In this document: positions 1 through 8,419 of the stretch, piece by piece
Layout of the letters: each line of letters starts with the position of its first letter
How positions within the stretch are numbered: the first letter of the stretch is position 1
Assembly (NCBI GenBank): GCA_947628805.1
Contig: CANRBG010000009.1
Coordinates: 1 to 50,907 of the forward strand
DNA: 50,907 bases
Direction of reading: 5' to 3'
Source of the DNA: an uncultured Oscillospiraceae bacterium
GTDB lineage: Bacteria > Bacillota > Clostridia > Oscillospirales > Oscillospiraceae
Notes under the pieces: generated by a model
Databases searched by the model: none
The model's input: only the letters and a program-made list of their open reading frames with translations
What the model was told of the DNA's origin: nothing
Position numbers and translations under genes: made by a program

Positions 1-372
1 AACCTGGGCGCCACCAACTGCGTCAGCTGGTCCTTTGACCGCAAGGGCGTCATCGTGGTGGACAACGAGGACGGGGATCTGGACGAGGACGCCGTGCTCA
101 TGGACGCCATGGAGGCCGGCGCGGCGGATATGGAGGCGGAGGAGGGCGTGTTCACCCTCTATACCGCTCCTGAGGACGTGACCGCCGTGGCGGAGTACAT
201 GACCGCCCACGGCTACAAGCTGGATTCCGCCCAGGAGGAGATGGTCCCCCAGTCCTATATCACCCTCACCGCGGAGGGCGACCGGAAGAACATGCAGAAG
301 ATGCTGGACGTGTTCGAGGACAACGACGACGTGCAGAACGTCTGGCACAACTGGGAGAACATGGACGACTGA
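1..372 (+). CDS. YebC/PmpR-family protein, 3' end only
   Basis: The window opens inside this gene; only the last 123 codons are present, starting in frame at base 1 and ending with TGA at 370-372. The readable part begins NLGATNCVSWSFDRKG and continues through an acidic segment to a C-terminal WHNWENMDD. This matches the second and third domains of the YebC family: the fold around CVSWSFDRKG, followed by a ferredoxin-like domain with an EMVPQSYITL stretch. YebC proteins were long annotated as transcription regulators; some members are now linked to relief of ribosome stalling. The gene ends only seven bases before the first helix of the RNase P RNA, so the two may share a transcript. The family call is firm. 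The exact role cannot be settled from this fragment. Confidence 0.9.
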   Translation, partial: NLGATNCVSWSFDRKGVIVVDNEDGDLDEDAVLMDAMEAGAADMEAEEGVFTLYTAPEDVTAVAEYMTAHGYKLDSAQEEMVPQSYITLTAEGDRKNMQKMLDVFEDNDDVQNVWHNWENMDD

Positions 373-379
373 CGATATG

Positions 380-720
380 TGAGTTTTCCGAATGGCCGCG
401 CCCATGAGCCGAAAGGCTGTGGGTGAGGAAAGTCCGGGCTCCACAGGGCAAGGATAACGGGTAACGCCCGCCGATGGCGACATCAGGACGAGTGCAACAG
501 AAATAGACCGCCGCGTTTTGCGGTAAGGGTGGAAAGGCGGCGTAAGAGACCACCCGGCGTTCTGGCGACAGTTCGCCGCTGTAAACTCTATCCGGAGCAA
601 CACCGTGGAGGGGAGCATAGGCCGGCCCGGCCTCCCCGGGGAGGTGGCTGGAGCGTGACGGCAACGTCCCGCCAAGATAGATGGCCATTTTTAACAGAAT
701 CCGGCTTATAAGAAAACTCA
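380..720 (+). ncRNA. rnpB: RNase P RNA, bacterial type A
   Basis: This is the catalytic RNA of RNase P, which trims the 5' leader of pre-tRNAs. Conserved core blocks are visible: GAGGAAAGTCCGGGCTCC near 425, an ACAGAAATAGACCGCC block near 496, GGTAAGGGTGGAAAGG near 521, a TAAGAG-ACCACC block near 543 and AGATAGATGGCC near 675 leading to ACAGAATCCGGCTTA near 694. Helix P1 can be drawn between TGAGTTTT (380-387) and AAAACTCA (713-720), which sets the approximate ends. A strong intrinsic terminator follows. No convincing promoter lies in the seven bases between the upstream stop codon and P1. The modulator protein YlxR/RnpM is encoded near the far end of this window. Confidence 0.96.
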
Positions 721-728
721 TTTATCAT

Positions 729-758
729 AAAGAGACAGGCATGGCGCCTGTCTCTTTT
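729..758 (+). terminator. Intrinsic terminator of rnpB
   Basis: AGAGACAGGC (731-740) and GCCTGTCTCT (746-755) form a perfect ten-base stem with a five-base loop, followed by a run of T. It lies nine bases after the end of RNase P RNA. Confidence 0.9.
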
Positions 759-784
759 AACATCATGTTGTAGTTATTCGTTTC

Positions 785-813
785 TTGCGTCATACTATAT
801 ATTGCGTTATAAT
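785..813 (+). promoter_or_regulatory. Sigma-A-type promoter of murD
   Basis: TTGCGT (785-790) and a perfect TATAAT (808-813) are separated by 17 bases. Transcription would start near 820, right at the Shine-Dalgarno GGAGGTG (821-827), so the leader would be very short. Confidence 0.6.
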
Positions 814-834
814 CGTTGCTGGAGGTGTTTGGCC

Positions 835-2220
835 TTGACCTTGAAGGAGTACATGTCGTCCCTGGCGGGAAAGCGGGTCACTGTCGTTGGCGCGGGGCTT
901 TCCAACCGGCCGCTGATTGGCCTTTTGACCGACGCGGGTGTGGACGTGACCGTCCGCGATAAGTCCGCGCCCGAGGCGCTGGGGACGTTTTACGATACCT
1001 ACGCCGCCCGGGGCGTGAAGTTTTGCCTTGGCCCGGATTATCTGGATGACCTGGACGGCGACGTCATCTTCCGCACCCCCAGCTTTCTGCCCATCCAACC
1101 CGCCCTGGCGGCGGCTATGGAGAGGGGATCGGCCGTCACAAGTGAGATGGAGGTCTTTTTCAGGCTCTGTCCCTGTCCTACCGTGGCCGTGACCGGCTCC
1201 GACGGCAAGACCACCACCACCACTGTTATCGCCCGGCTCCTGGAAGCCGCAGGCCGAAAGGTCTGGCTGGGGGGCAACATCGGCCATCCGCTGCTGGCGG
1301 ATGTGGATTCGATCGGCAAGGACGACATCGCCGTGCTGGAGCTGAGCTCTTTTCAACTGCACAGCATGGTCTGCTCGCCGGACGTGGCGGTCATTACGAA
1401 TATGGCCCCCAATCATTTGGACATCCACAAGGATCTTCAGGACTATATCGACGCGAAAAAACGGATCTTCCGGGCCCAGAGGCCAGACGCCCGGCTGGTG
1501 CTCAACCGGGACAACGCCCTCACCGCCGCCTGCGCCGGGGAGGCGAAGTGCCCCGTCAGCTGGTTCAGCCGGAAGGACCAGGTGGACCGGGGCGTGTATC
1601 TGCGCTCCGACGGCATGATCTGCGCCGTCATGGAGGGAAAAGAAACGCCCATCCTGCCGGCGACAGACATCCGCGTCCCCGGCATGCACAACGTGGAGAA
1701 TATGATGACCGCCTTTGCCGCCGTTTGGGGCATGGTGCCGCCGGAGATCATGGCGGAGGTGGCCCGAACCTTTACGGGGGTGGCCCACCGGCTGGAGACC
1801 GTGCGGGTACACAGGGGCGTGACCTATATCAACGACTCCATCGCCTCCAGCCCGGACCGGACATTGGCGGGGCTGGCGTGCTTTGATAAAAAGCTCATTC
1901 TCATCGCCGGGGGCAAGGACAAGGGCATCCCCTTTGACAGCCTGGGCAGCGAGGTGTGCGCGCACGTGAAAAAGCTGTATCTGACCGGCATGACGGCGGG
2001 AAAGATCAGGGCCGCCGTGGAGGCCGCGCCGGAATACCGGCCCGGCGCGCCGGAGATATTCGTGATCGAGGACTTCACCGACACGGTAAAAGCGGCGGCC
2101 GCCGCCGCCGAGCCCGGCGACACGGTGCTCATGAGCCCGGCCAGCACGTCCTTTGACCGATTCAAGAATTTTGAAGAGCGCGGCGAGCTTTTCCGCCGCA
2201 TCGTACAGGAGGTGCAGTGA
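835..2220 (+). CDS. murD: UDP-N-acetylmuramoyl-L-alanine--D-glutamate ligase MurD
   Basis: A 461-residue cytoplasmic Mur ligase that adds D-glutamate to UDP-MurNAc-L-alanine in peptidoglycan synthesis, using ATP. The N-terminal Rossmann-like domain begins with VTVVGAGLSNRP. The ATP loop reads VTGSDGKTTTT, where many members have GTNGKTT. It is followed by GGNIGHPL, ELSSFQL and TNMAPNHLDIH, then the C-terminal ligase domain with NDSIASSPDRT and the IAGGKDKG block. I chose TTG at 835 because GGAGGTG lies seven bases upstream; an ATG at 853 is too close to its AAGGAG, and an in-frame TTG at 802 falls within the promoter. No other mur or dcw genes are nearby, so murD has left the usual cluster. 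The downstream peptidase starts one base after its stop. Confidence 0.95.
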   Translation: MTLKEYMSSLAGKRVTVVGAGLSNRPLIGLLTDAGVDVTVRDKSAPEALGTFYDTYAARGVKFCLGPDYLDDLDGDVIFRTPSFLPIQPALAAAMERGSAVTSEMEVFFRLCPCPTVAVTGSDGKTTTTTVIARLLEAAGRKVWLGGNIGHPLLADVDSIGKDDIAVLELSSFQLHSMVCSPDVAVITNMAPNHLDIHKDLQDYIDAKKRIFRAQRPDARLVLNRDNALTAACAGEAKCPVSWFSRKDQVDRGVYLRSDGMICAVMEGKETPILPATDIRVPGMHNVENMMTAFAAVWGMVPPEIMAEVARTFTGVAHRLETVRVHRGVTYINDSIASSPDRTLAGLACFDKKLILIAGGKDKGIPFDSLGSEVCAHVKKLYLTGMTAGKIRAAVEAAPEYRPGAPEIFVIEDFTDTVKAAAAAAEPGDTVLMSPASTSFDRFKNFEERGELFRRIVQEVQ

Positions 2221-2221
2221 C

Positions 2222-3244
2222 ATGGACCTGGCGGAACTGACGAAATGTCTGTGCGGCCTGTCCGGCCCGTCCGGATTTGAAGAGCCTGTGCGGGCCTGGA
2301 TCGCGGAATATCTGGCGCCCTTTGCCGACGAGATCCGGACCGATCCCCTTGGCAATATGATCGCCCTGAAGCGCTGCGGCAAGCCCGGGGCCAAGCTGGT
2401 GCTGCTGGACGCCCATATGGACGAGATCGGCTTCATCGTCACCGGCGCGGAAAACGGCTATCTCTCCTTTGCCACTCTGGGCGGGGTGGACCAGCGGATG
2501 CTCCCGGCCCGGGAGGTGCGGGTGCTGACCGAGCCGCCTCTGTACGGGGTGATCGCCACCATGCCGCCCCATGTGCTGTCGGAGGAAGAAAAGAGCCGGG
2601 CCATCGACGTGGACAAGCTCTACATCGACGTGGGCCTCAGCCAGGAGGATGCCCTCAGGACCGTGCCAGCCGGCACGCCGGCGGTCTACGCCGGGTCCTG
2701 TGAGACGCTGGGCGAGGGCCTGCTCTGCGGCAAGGCACTGGACGACCGGGCCTGCGCCGCCGTTATCATCAAGGCCTTTGAAGAGCTGAGCCAGGAGGAC
2801 CTGGACGTGGACCTGTGCTGCCTGGTGAGCACCCAGGAGGAAGTGGGCCATCGGGGCGCGAAGGTGGCGTCCTGGGGCCTGGAGCCGGACGTGGCCCTGG
2901 TGGTGGACGTGACTCACGGCAAGACCCCGGACGCGCCCAACGTGCCCTGCTCCTGCGGCAAGGGCGCGGCCATCTGCATGGGGCCTAACATCAACAGCGC
3001 CCTCTCAAAAGAGCTGTTCGCCTTGGCCAGGGAGCGGAAGATACCCCACCAGCCCAAGGCGGAGCCTGGCGGCAACAGCGGCACCAACGCCGAGGCCATC
3101 CAGATATCCCGGGAGGGCGTGGTCACGGGCTTGATCGGTCTGCCGCTGAAGTATATGCACTCGCCGGTAGAGGTGGTGGCGCTTTCCGATATGCAGGCCG
3201 TCCAGGCGCTTTTGACGGCCTATGTGGAACGGTTGGAGGTGTGA
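2222..3244 (+). CDS. M42 family metallopeptidase, first copy
   Basis: A 340-residue M42 aminopeptidase (glutamyl aminopeptidase/tetrahedral aminopeptidase family), normally a large cytoplasmic assembly with two metal ions that trims peptides from the N terminus. Expected ligand and catalytic positions are present: H65 and D67 in AHMDEIG, the Asp pair in LDDRA near 174, the Glu pair in TQEEVGHRG near 206, the Asp in VDVTHG at 229 and a C-terminal His in YMHSPVE. The start at 2222 has AGGAGGTG seven bases upstream; the frame stays open further upstream but overlaps murD. A second M42 gene follows after three bases. The exact peptide specificity is unknown. Confidence 0.92.
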   Translation: MDLAELTKCLCGLSGPSGFEEPVRAWIAEYLAPFADEIRTDPLGNMIALKRCGKPGAKLVLLDAHMDEIGFIVTGAENGYLSFATLGGVDQRMLPAREVRVLTEPPLYGVIATMPPHVLSEEEKSRAIDVDKLYIDVGLSQEDALRTVPAGTPAVYAGSCETLGEGLLCGKALDDRACAAVIIKAFEELSQEDLDVDLCCLVSTQEEVGHRGAKVASWGLEPDVALVVDVTHGKTPDAPNVPCSCGKGAAICMGPNINSALSKELFALARERKIPHQPKAEPGGNSGTNAEAIQISREGVVTGLIGLPLKYMHSPVEVVALSDMQAVQALLTAYVERLEV

Positions 3245-3247
3245 CGG

Positions 3248-4267
3248 ATGCTGGACACGATGGAGACGCTCTGCTGCCTGTGCGGGGTCACCGGCGGCGA
3301 GGACGAGGTGCGGGACTATATCCTTGAACGGGCCATGCCCTGCGCCGACGAGATACGCACCGACCCCATGGGGAACCTGATGGTTTTTAAAAAGGGCGCG
3401 GTCACGCCGGAAAAGCGCGTCATGCTCTGCGCCCACATGGATGAAGTGGGTCTGATCGTGACCGACTTCACCGCCGACGGCTATTTGCGCTTCGCGGAGG
3501 CCGGCGGCCTGGACCGACGGGTGCTGATCGGCAAGCAGGTCTGCGTGGGCCCTGACCGGGTCCCGGGGGTCGTGGGCTCCAAGGCGGTGCACCTGACCAC
3601 GGCGGAACAGCGCAAGACCCTGCCGCCGGTCAGTGATATGTATATCGACATCGGCGCTTCCAGCCGGGAGGAAGCGGAAAAATCCGTATCCGTGGGAGAT
3701 CTTGTGGCCTTCGACGATGCGGTGGTCCGCTTTGGCGACGGCTTTATCAAGGCCAAGGCCATCGACGACCGGGCCGGATGCGCCGTTATGCTGGAGCTTT
3801 TGGAGAGCGAGCTGCCCCGCGACTGCTGGTTCGCCTTTACGGTCCAGGAGGAGGTGGGCTGCCGGGGCGCGGAGATCGCCGCCCGGAGCGTTCAGCCGGA
3901 CGTGGCGCTGATCCTGGAAACAACCACCGCCGCCGACATCCCTGGCGCGGAAGGGGCCAGGAGGGTCTGTGAGCTGGGCAAGGGCGTGGTGATCCCCTTT
4001 ATGGACCGGGGGACCATCTATGACCGGGATCTTTACCGGCTCCTGGGCCGGCTGGCGGATGAAAACGGCATCCCCTGGCAGACTAAGACCATGATCGCCG
4101 GCGGGACCGACGGCTCCGCCGTGCAGCGCAGCGGCGCGGGGGTCCATGTGGCTGCCCTGTCCGTGCCGGTGCGAAACATCCACTCGCCGGCTTCCGTGGC
4201 AAAGGTGGCCGAGTGTGAGGATCAGTACAGATTGGCCCGTCTTTTCCTAGAGGAAATGGCAAAATAA
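3248..4267 (+). CDS. M42 family metallopeptidase, second copy
   Basis: A 339-residue paralogue of the preceding protein with the same layout: AHMDEVGLIV, IDDRAG, VQEEVGCRGAE, ILETTTAAD and a final NIHSPAS. Where the first copy has the metal-binding Asp in VVDVTHG, this one has Glu in LILETT, which M42 members also use. M42 enzymes build dodecamers, and archaeal species combine paralogues of differing specificity in one particle, so a mixed complex is possible (inference). The gene is preceded by GGAGGTG and was evidently formed by tandem duplication followed by strong divergence. Its link to cell-wall or spore functions rests only on its neighbours murD and yunB. Confidence 0.92.
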   Translation: MLDTMETLCCLCGVTGGEDEVRDYILERAMPCADEIRTDPMGNLMVFKKGAVTPEKRVMLCAHMDEVGLIVTDFTADGYLRFAEAGGLDRRVLIGKQVCVGPDRVPGVVGSKAVHLTTAEQRKTLPPVSDMYIDIGASSREEAEKSVSVGDLVAFDDAVVRFGDGFIKAKAIDDRAGCAVMLELLESELPRDCWFAFTVQEEVGCRGAEIAARSVQPDVALILETTTAADIPGAEGARRVCELGKGVVIPFMDRGTIYDRDLYRLLGRLADENGIPWQTKTMIAGGTDGSAVQRSGAGVHVAALSVPVRNIHSPASVAKVAECEDQYRLARLFLEEMAK

Positions 4268-4319
4268 CGTCATATGAGAGGCCATATTGGCATAGGATAC
4301 CCCGATAGGGGGTGGGCCT

Positions 4320-4979
4320 ATGCCGCCGAAGCGATGGCCGAGAAGGTCGTCTCGCGGAGCGTTTATCCGGCGGCCCCTGCTGCGGACGTTGGGGATCGCT
4401 ATGCTGGCCCTCGCGGTGGTGGGCGTCTTCGCCTTGAGCCACGTACTGCGGGATATGGTGACGGAATACGCCGCCTCCCAGGCCCGGGACGAGGTGGTCA
4501 CCAAGGTGAACGCCATCGTCAAGGATGTGATGGCCCAGACCCAGGCGGAGGGCAAAAGCCTGGTGGAGCTGCAGCGGGGAGAAAATGGCGCCGTAACCGC
4601 CGTCAGCGCCAACGCCGTGGTCATCAACGACCTGGCGGCGGAGGTCCTGTCCCGGGCAATAGCGGAGACGGAGGAAAACGCGGTCACGGTGGAGATCCCG
4701 CTGGCGAACCTGTTCGGCAGCGTGCTTTTGATGAACCACGGCCCGTCCATCTCGGCCCATGTGACGGTGCTTTCCTCAAGCACCGCCGGCTTTCGCAGCG
4801 AGCTGGCCGGCGCGGGCATCAACCAGACGCGGCACCAACTGTTTCTGGACCTGGATATACAGCTATCCTTTGTGCTGCCCTGGCGGGCGCTGGACACGTC
4901 GGTGCAGACGGAGATACTGCTCTCGGAGACGGTGATCGTGGGAGCGGTGCCCAACAGCTATATGAATTGGGAGCGATAA
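4320..4979 (+). CDS. yunB: Sporulation protein YunB
   Basis: A 219-residue protein of the YunB family, made in the mother cell and needed for normal spore formation in Bacillus subtilis. A basic N terminus is followed by one membrane segment (about residues 20-45, LLRTLGIAMLALAVVGVFAL). The soluble domain includes VSANAVVINDLAAEV, IPLANLFGSVLL and the characteristic GINQTRHQLFLDLD, ending NSYMNWER. The start ATG at 4320 follows a GGGGGTGG Shine-Dalgarno. The ligA start is two bases past the stop. I see no sigma-E-type promoter that I would defend, so it may be read from upstream. The biochemical function of the family is unknown. Confidence 0.88.
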   Translation: MPPKRWPRRSSRGAFIRRPLLRTLGIAMLALAVVGVFALSHVLRDMVTEYAASQARDEVVTKVNAIVKDVMAQTQAEGKSLVELQRGENGAVTAVSANAVVINDLAAEVLSRAIAETEENAVTVEIPLANLFGSVLLMNHGPSISAHVTVLSSSTAGFRSELAGAGINQTRHQLFLDLDIQLSFVLPWRALDTSVQTEILLSETVIVGAVPNSYMNWER

Positions 4980-4981
4980 GC

Positions 4982-6952
4982 ATGGACTATACGATCGAGG
5001 CATACAACGAGCTGGTGGAAAAGCTTTTGGCGTTGTCTGTGGCCTACTACGACAACGACGCGCCGCTGGTATCCGACTTTGAGTATGACCGGATGAACAA
5101 CGAGCTCAAGCGCATGGAGGCGGCCCACCCGGAGTGGGTCCGGCCCGACTCGCCCACCCAACATGTGGGCGGCCACGTCAGCGAGGCATTCGCGCCGGTA
5201 GAGCACGAGGTCCCTCTGGAGAGCCTGCAGGACGTGTTCTCCTTTGAAGAGGTGGCCGGCTTTGTGGAGCGGATGGACGCCTCAGTGTCCCAGCCCCACG
5301 ACTATGTGGCGGAGCCCAAGATCGACGGTCTGTCCGTGGCGGTGGAATACCGGGACGGCCGGTTCTACCGGGGGGCCACTCGGGGCAACGGCCAGGTGGG
5401 GGAGGACGTGACGGAAAACCTCCGTACCATCCGCAGCCTACCAAAGGCGCTAATAAACGCACCCGCCCGCATCATCGTCCGGGGCGAGGTCTATATGTCT
5501 CACGACACGTTCAACACCCTCAACGCCCGCAACGAGATGGAGGGCCTGCCGCTGCTTGCCAATCCCCGCAACGCCGCCGCCGGGTCCCTGCGGCAGAAGG
5601 ACCCGGCCGTGTGCGCCCAGCGGATGCTGGACGTGATCTTCTTCAACATCCAGCTGGCCGAGGGTGTTACCTACACGAATCACTTCGAAACGCTGGAGGC
5701 CATGGCGGCCATGGGCCTGCCCGTGGTGGCCCATACCCTTTGTAAGACGCCGAAGGACTGTACCGACGCCATAGCGGCCATCGGCGAGGGCCGGGAGGGG
5801 TATCCCTTCGACATCGACGGGGCCGTCATCAAGCTCAACGACCTTTCCCAGCGTACCGCCCTGGGCAGCACGGCCAAGTATCCCCGCTGGGCGGTGGCCT
5901 ATAAGTACCCGCCAGAGAAAAAGCCCAGCCGGGTGGTGGATATCCTGATCCAGGTGGGCCGCACCGGCGTGCTGACTCCCAAGGCGGTCATCGAGCCCAT
6001 CCGTCTGGCGGGCACCACCGTCACCAACGCCACGCTGCACAATCAGGATTTCATCGACGATCTGGGCGTCAACGTGGGGGATACGGTGCTGGTCCAGAAA
6101 GCGGGGGAGATCATCCCCGAGGTGCTGGAGGTGGTGAAAAAGGACAGCCAGGGGGCGTTTCAGTTCCCCACGGTCTGTCCCGCCTGCGGCGCGCCGGTGG
6201 TCCGGGACGAAGATGGGGCCGCCATCCGCTGCACCGGCGCGGAGTGTCCGGCCCAGCGGCTGCGCAACATCGTCCACTTTGCCTCCAAGGAGGCCATGGA
6301 CATCGACGGCCTGGGTCCGGCGGTGGTGGAGTCCCTGGATAAAGCGGGTCTTATCCACACCCCGGCGGAGCTCTACAGCCTGGACGCCCAGTCCGTTGCC
6401 ACGGCGGAGCGGATGGGGAAGAAGTCCGCGGAGAATCTGATCGCCAATTTGCAGGACAGCAAGTCCCGGGGACTGGCCCGGCTGCTGTGCGCCTTCGGCA
6501 TCCGGCAGGTGGGCAGCAAGGCCGCCAAGGTCCTGGCCCGGCATTTCGCCACCTTGGACGAGCTCATGAACGCCACGGAGGAACAGCTCACCGCCATCGA
6601 CGACGTGGGCCCCATCACCGCCAAATACGTGGTGGACTGGTTCGACAGCCCCCAGAGCCTGCACCAGATCCGCCTTTTGCGGGAGGCGGGGGTGTCCTTT
6701 GAAAGCCGGGAGGAGATCGCGGACGACCGCTTTGCGGGCAAGACCTTCGTCCTCACCGGCGCGCTGGAAAAGTACACCCGCCAGCAGGCGGAGGAGATCA
6801 TCGAGCGCTTTGGCGGCAAGGCCTCCGGCTCTGTGTCAAAAAAGACCTCCTATGTGCTGGCTGGGGCCGATCCGGGCTCCAAGCTCACCAAGGCGGAGGC
6901 ACTGGGCGTGCCCATTATCACGGAAGCGGATTTTGCCAGGATGATCGAATAG
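4982..6952 (+). CDS. ligA: NAD-dependent DNA ligase LigA
   Basis: A 656-residue bacterial DNA ligase that seals nicks in replication and repair, using NAD as AMP donor. The Ia domain (YYDNDAPLVSDFEYD) binds NAD. The adenylation site is K113 in AEPKIDGLSV. An OB fold, a four-cysteine zinc finger near residues 399-425 (CPACG, then CTGAECP), helix-hairpin-helix repeats and a C-terminal BRCT domain starting near AGKTFVLTGAL follow in the usual order. Length is normal for the family. The start ATG at 4982 aligns with the family N terminus; the frame is open further left across yunB but that reading is a shadow. A bidirectional terminator follows. Confidence 0.97.
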   Translation: MDYTIEAYNELVEKLLALSVAYYDNDAPLVSDFEYDRMNNELKRMEAAHPEWVRPDSPTQHVGGHVSEAFAPVEHEVPLESLQDVFSFEEVAGFVERMDASVSQPHDYVAEPKIDGLSVAVEYRDGRFYRGATRGNGQVGEDVTENLRTIRSLPKALINAPARIIVRGEVYMSHDTFNTLNARNEMEGLPLLANPRNAAAGSLRQKDPAVCAQRMLDVIFFNIQLAEGVTYTNHFETLEAMAAMGLPVVAHTLCKTPKDCTDAIAAIGEGREGYPFDIDGAVIKLNDLSQRTALGSTAKYPRWAVAYKYPPEKKPSRVVDILIQVGRTGVLTPKAVIEPIRLAGTTVTNATLHNQDFIDDLGVNVGDTVLVQKAGEIIPEVLEVVKKDSQGAFQFPTVCPACGAPVVRDEDGAAIRCTGAECPAQRLRNIVHFASKEAMDIDGLGPAVVESLDKAGLIHTPAELYSLDAQSVATAERMGKKSAENLIANLQDSKSRGLARLLCAFGIRQVGSKAAKVLARHFATLDELMNATEEQLTAIDDVGPITAKYVVDWFDSPQSLHQIRLLREAGVSFESREEIADDRFAGKTFVLTGALEKYTRQQAEEIIERFGGKASGSVSKKTSYVLAGADPGSKLTKAEALGVPIITEADFARMIE

Positions 6953-6976
6953 ATGTAAAAAATGATAAAGAAATGA

Positions 6977-7010
6977 AACGCCCGACCGGGAAATGGCCCG
7001 GTCGGGCGTT
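6977..7010. terminator. Bidirectional intrinsic terminator
   Basis: AACGCCCGACCGGG (6977-6990) and CCCGGTCGGGCGTT (6997-7010) form a perfect 14-base stem with a six-base loop. T-rich sequence follows on the right and A-rich sequence precedes on the left. It separates ligA from the convergent C69 peptidase gene and can serve both. Confidence 0.88.
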
Positions 7011-7024
7011 ATTTTCATTACGTT

Positions 7025-8419
7025 TTAATACCGATATTCCAGCTCGACCCGGAGCTCCCGGCAAAGCTGGAGCGCCTTGTCTATCCAGCGGGCCGAAAAC
7101 CCGGACATGGCGGCGCGCCGCTCGCTCTCCGGCAGGGCCGCCAGGGCCTGATCCTGCTCCGCCAGGGCCCGGGACGCGTCCGACTCATACCGGATGCGGG
7201 CTTCCTCCACCAGGGGGATATTTTTGCAGTACCGGCGGCAGATCATATAGGCCAGCTCTTTATAGGACCAGAACAGAGACGGCTCGCCGGGTACCCCGGC
7301 TCGGGTCTGTTCGCAACAGGGCGGCAGGTAGTCTATATCCACATACAGGGGGATATAAAAGCCCATGCGGGGCGTTCCCATGCATGTCCACATGACAGGG
7401 GGGCCGTCCTGGCGCAGCTGGGCCGCGAAGCTGGCCACCGTGCCCCAGCGGCACAGGGAATAGTCCGGCGGGCTGTCGTGAAAAGGATCGCCGTAGGGCC
7501 CGGCTGTGGGGACCTTTGTGAGGTCGTAGGCGGTATCCTCGTAGACGTCCCGGAGAACGGCCGTCATGTCGTCTATGGCAAGGGGCTTGGCGGGGCGGAC
7601 GGAGTAGACCAGGTCATCCTCTGGGGTATCATGGCCCGCGAACAGGCTGACCGCACGCCAGCGGCGGCGCATGTTCATGGGGTCCAGCTCCGGCCCCCAC
7701 TCATTGGGGCTCCTGTCGCTGCCAAAGGCGGCGGCAAAGTCGAAGTGGCGTTCGTCGCCGTCCCACCAGCCCTGGCTGCGGGCAAAGTCTGCCAGGCCCG
7801 GGGAAGCCATGACGTTCCGCTTGTCCGTCAGATCTATGTCGTGACTGCCAAAGGCGTTGACCCGCACGGACGCCTCGTCGTCCGGTACCCGGACGGCGGC
7901 CCAGTGGCCGCCGCAGGTGATCTCCAGCCACCAACCTTCCTCTGCGTCTGCCACGCCGAAGCAGGCGGCACTCTCATATCCGGGCAGACCGGAGAGGGTA
8001 AAGCCGTATTGGGCCACCAGCTCCCCGATCAGGGCGACGCCCTGCCGGGCGGTGGCCGCCCGCATCAGGATCAGCAGAGGCACGTCGTCCGGCTCCAGCC
8101 AGGCTCCGTCGCTGGGGATGGACTTGAAGGCGTTGACACCGGTCCCGGCCACCGCCACGCCCCGGTCATTGACGCCGCCTGCCCAGCTCCGGTCCAGGAT
8201 GCCGATGTCGTATTTGCAGGCGGTATAGACATAGCCGCATGTCTCGTCTATCTGGGGGATGGCCCGGCCGCTCACCAGAAGCTGGGTATCCCCGGGGCCA
8301 TGGCGCATGCGGGGCGCGTGGGTCAGTACGCCGGGCACATTGTCCCAGTCGTCGTTGGCGGCCAGCAGTACGCTGCCGGTGGTGGATGCCTTTTTACCGG
8401 CGATCAGACAGGTGCACAT
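7025..8419 (-). CDS. C69-family dipeptidase
   Basis: A 464-residue member of peptidase family C69 (PepD/U34), N-terminal-nucleophile hydrolases that cleave dipeptides. The N terminus reads MCTCLIAGKKAS, followed by DDWDN, matching the family. Two ATGs stand side by side. The second (8419) has AGGAG six bases upstream, while the first (8422) has only three. Starting at the second puts Cys directly after Met, so Met removal would expose the catalytic Cys2. GWWLEITCGGHWAA and NAFGSHD are further family blocks. The ribokinase-like stop codon TGA overlaps this start region, so translation is coupled. Its place in a sugar operon suggests that a peptide or amino-acid conjugate is handled (inference). 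Confidence 0.88.
   Translation of the reverse strand: MCTCLIAGKKASTTGSVLLAANDDWDNVPGVLTHAPRMRHGPGDTQLLVSGRAIPQIDETCGYVYTACKYDIGILDRSWAGGVNDRGVAVAGTGVNAFKSIPSDGAWLEPDDVPLLILMRAATARQGVALIGELVAQYGFTLSGLPGYESAACFGVADAEEGWWLEITCGGHWAAVRVPDDEASVRVNAFGSHDIDLTDKRNVMASPGLADFARSQGWWDGDERHFDFAAAFGSDRSPNEWGPELDPMNMRRRWRAVSLFAGHDTPEDDLVYSVRPAKPLAIDDMTAVLRDVYEDTAYDLTKVPTAGPYGDPFHDSPPDYSLCRWGTVASFAAQLRQDGPPVMWTCMGTPRMGFYIPLYVDIDYLPPCCEQTRAGVPGEPSLFWSYKELAYMICRRYCKNIPLVEEARIRYESDASRALAEQDQALAALPESERRAAMSGFSARWIDKALQLCRELRVELEYRY

Noticed and set aside
790-2442. Long open frame on the minus strand across murD (550 codons)
   Set aside because: It is the antisense shadow of a clear MurD gene. The product is His/Gly/Arg-rich with no domain, and GC-rich DNA produces such frames often.
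4274-4981. Extension of ligA upstream to 4274
   Set aside because: The added residues are Gly/Arg-rich without similarity and cover yunB. The ATG at 4982 matches the LigA N terminus.
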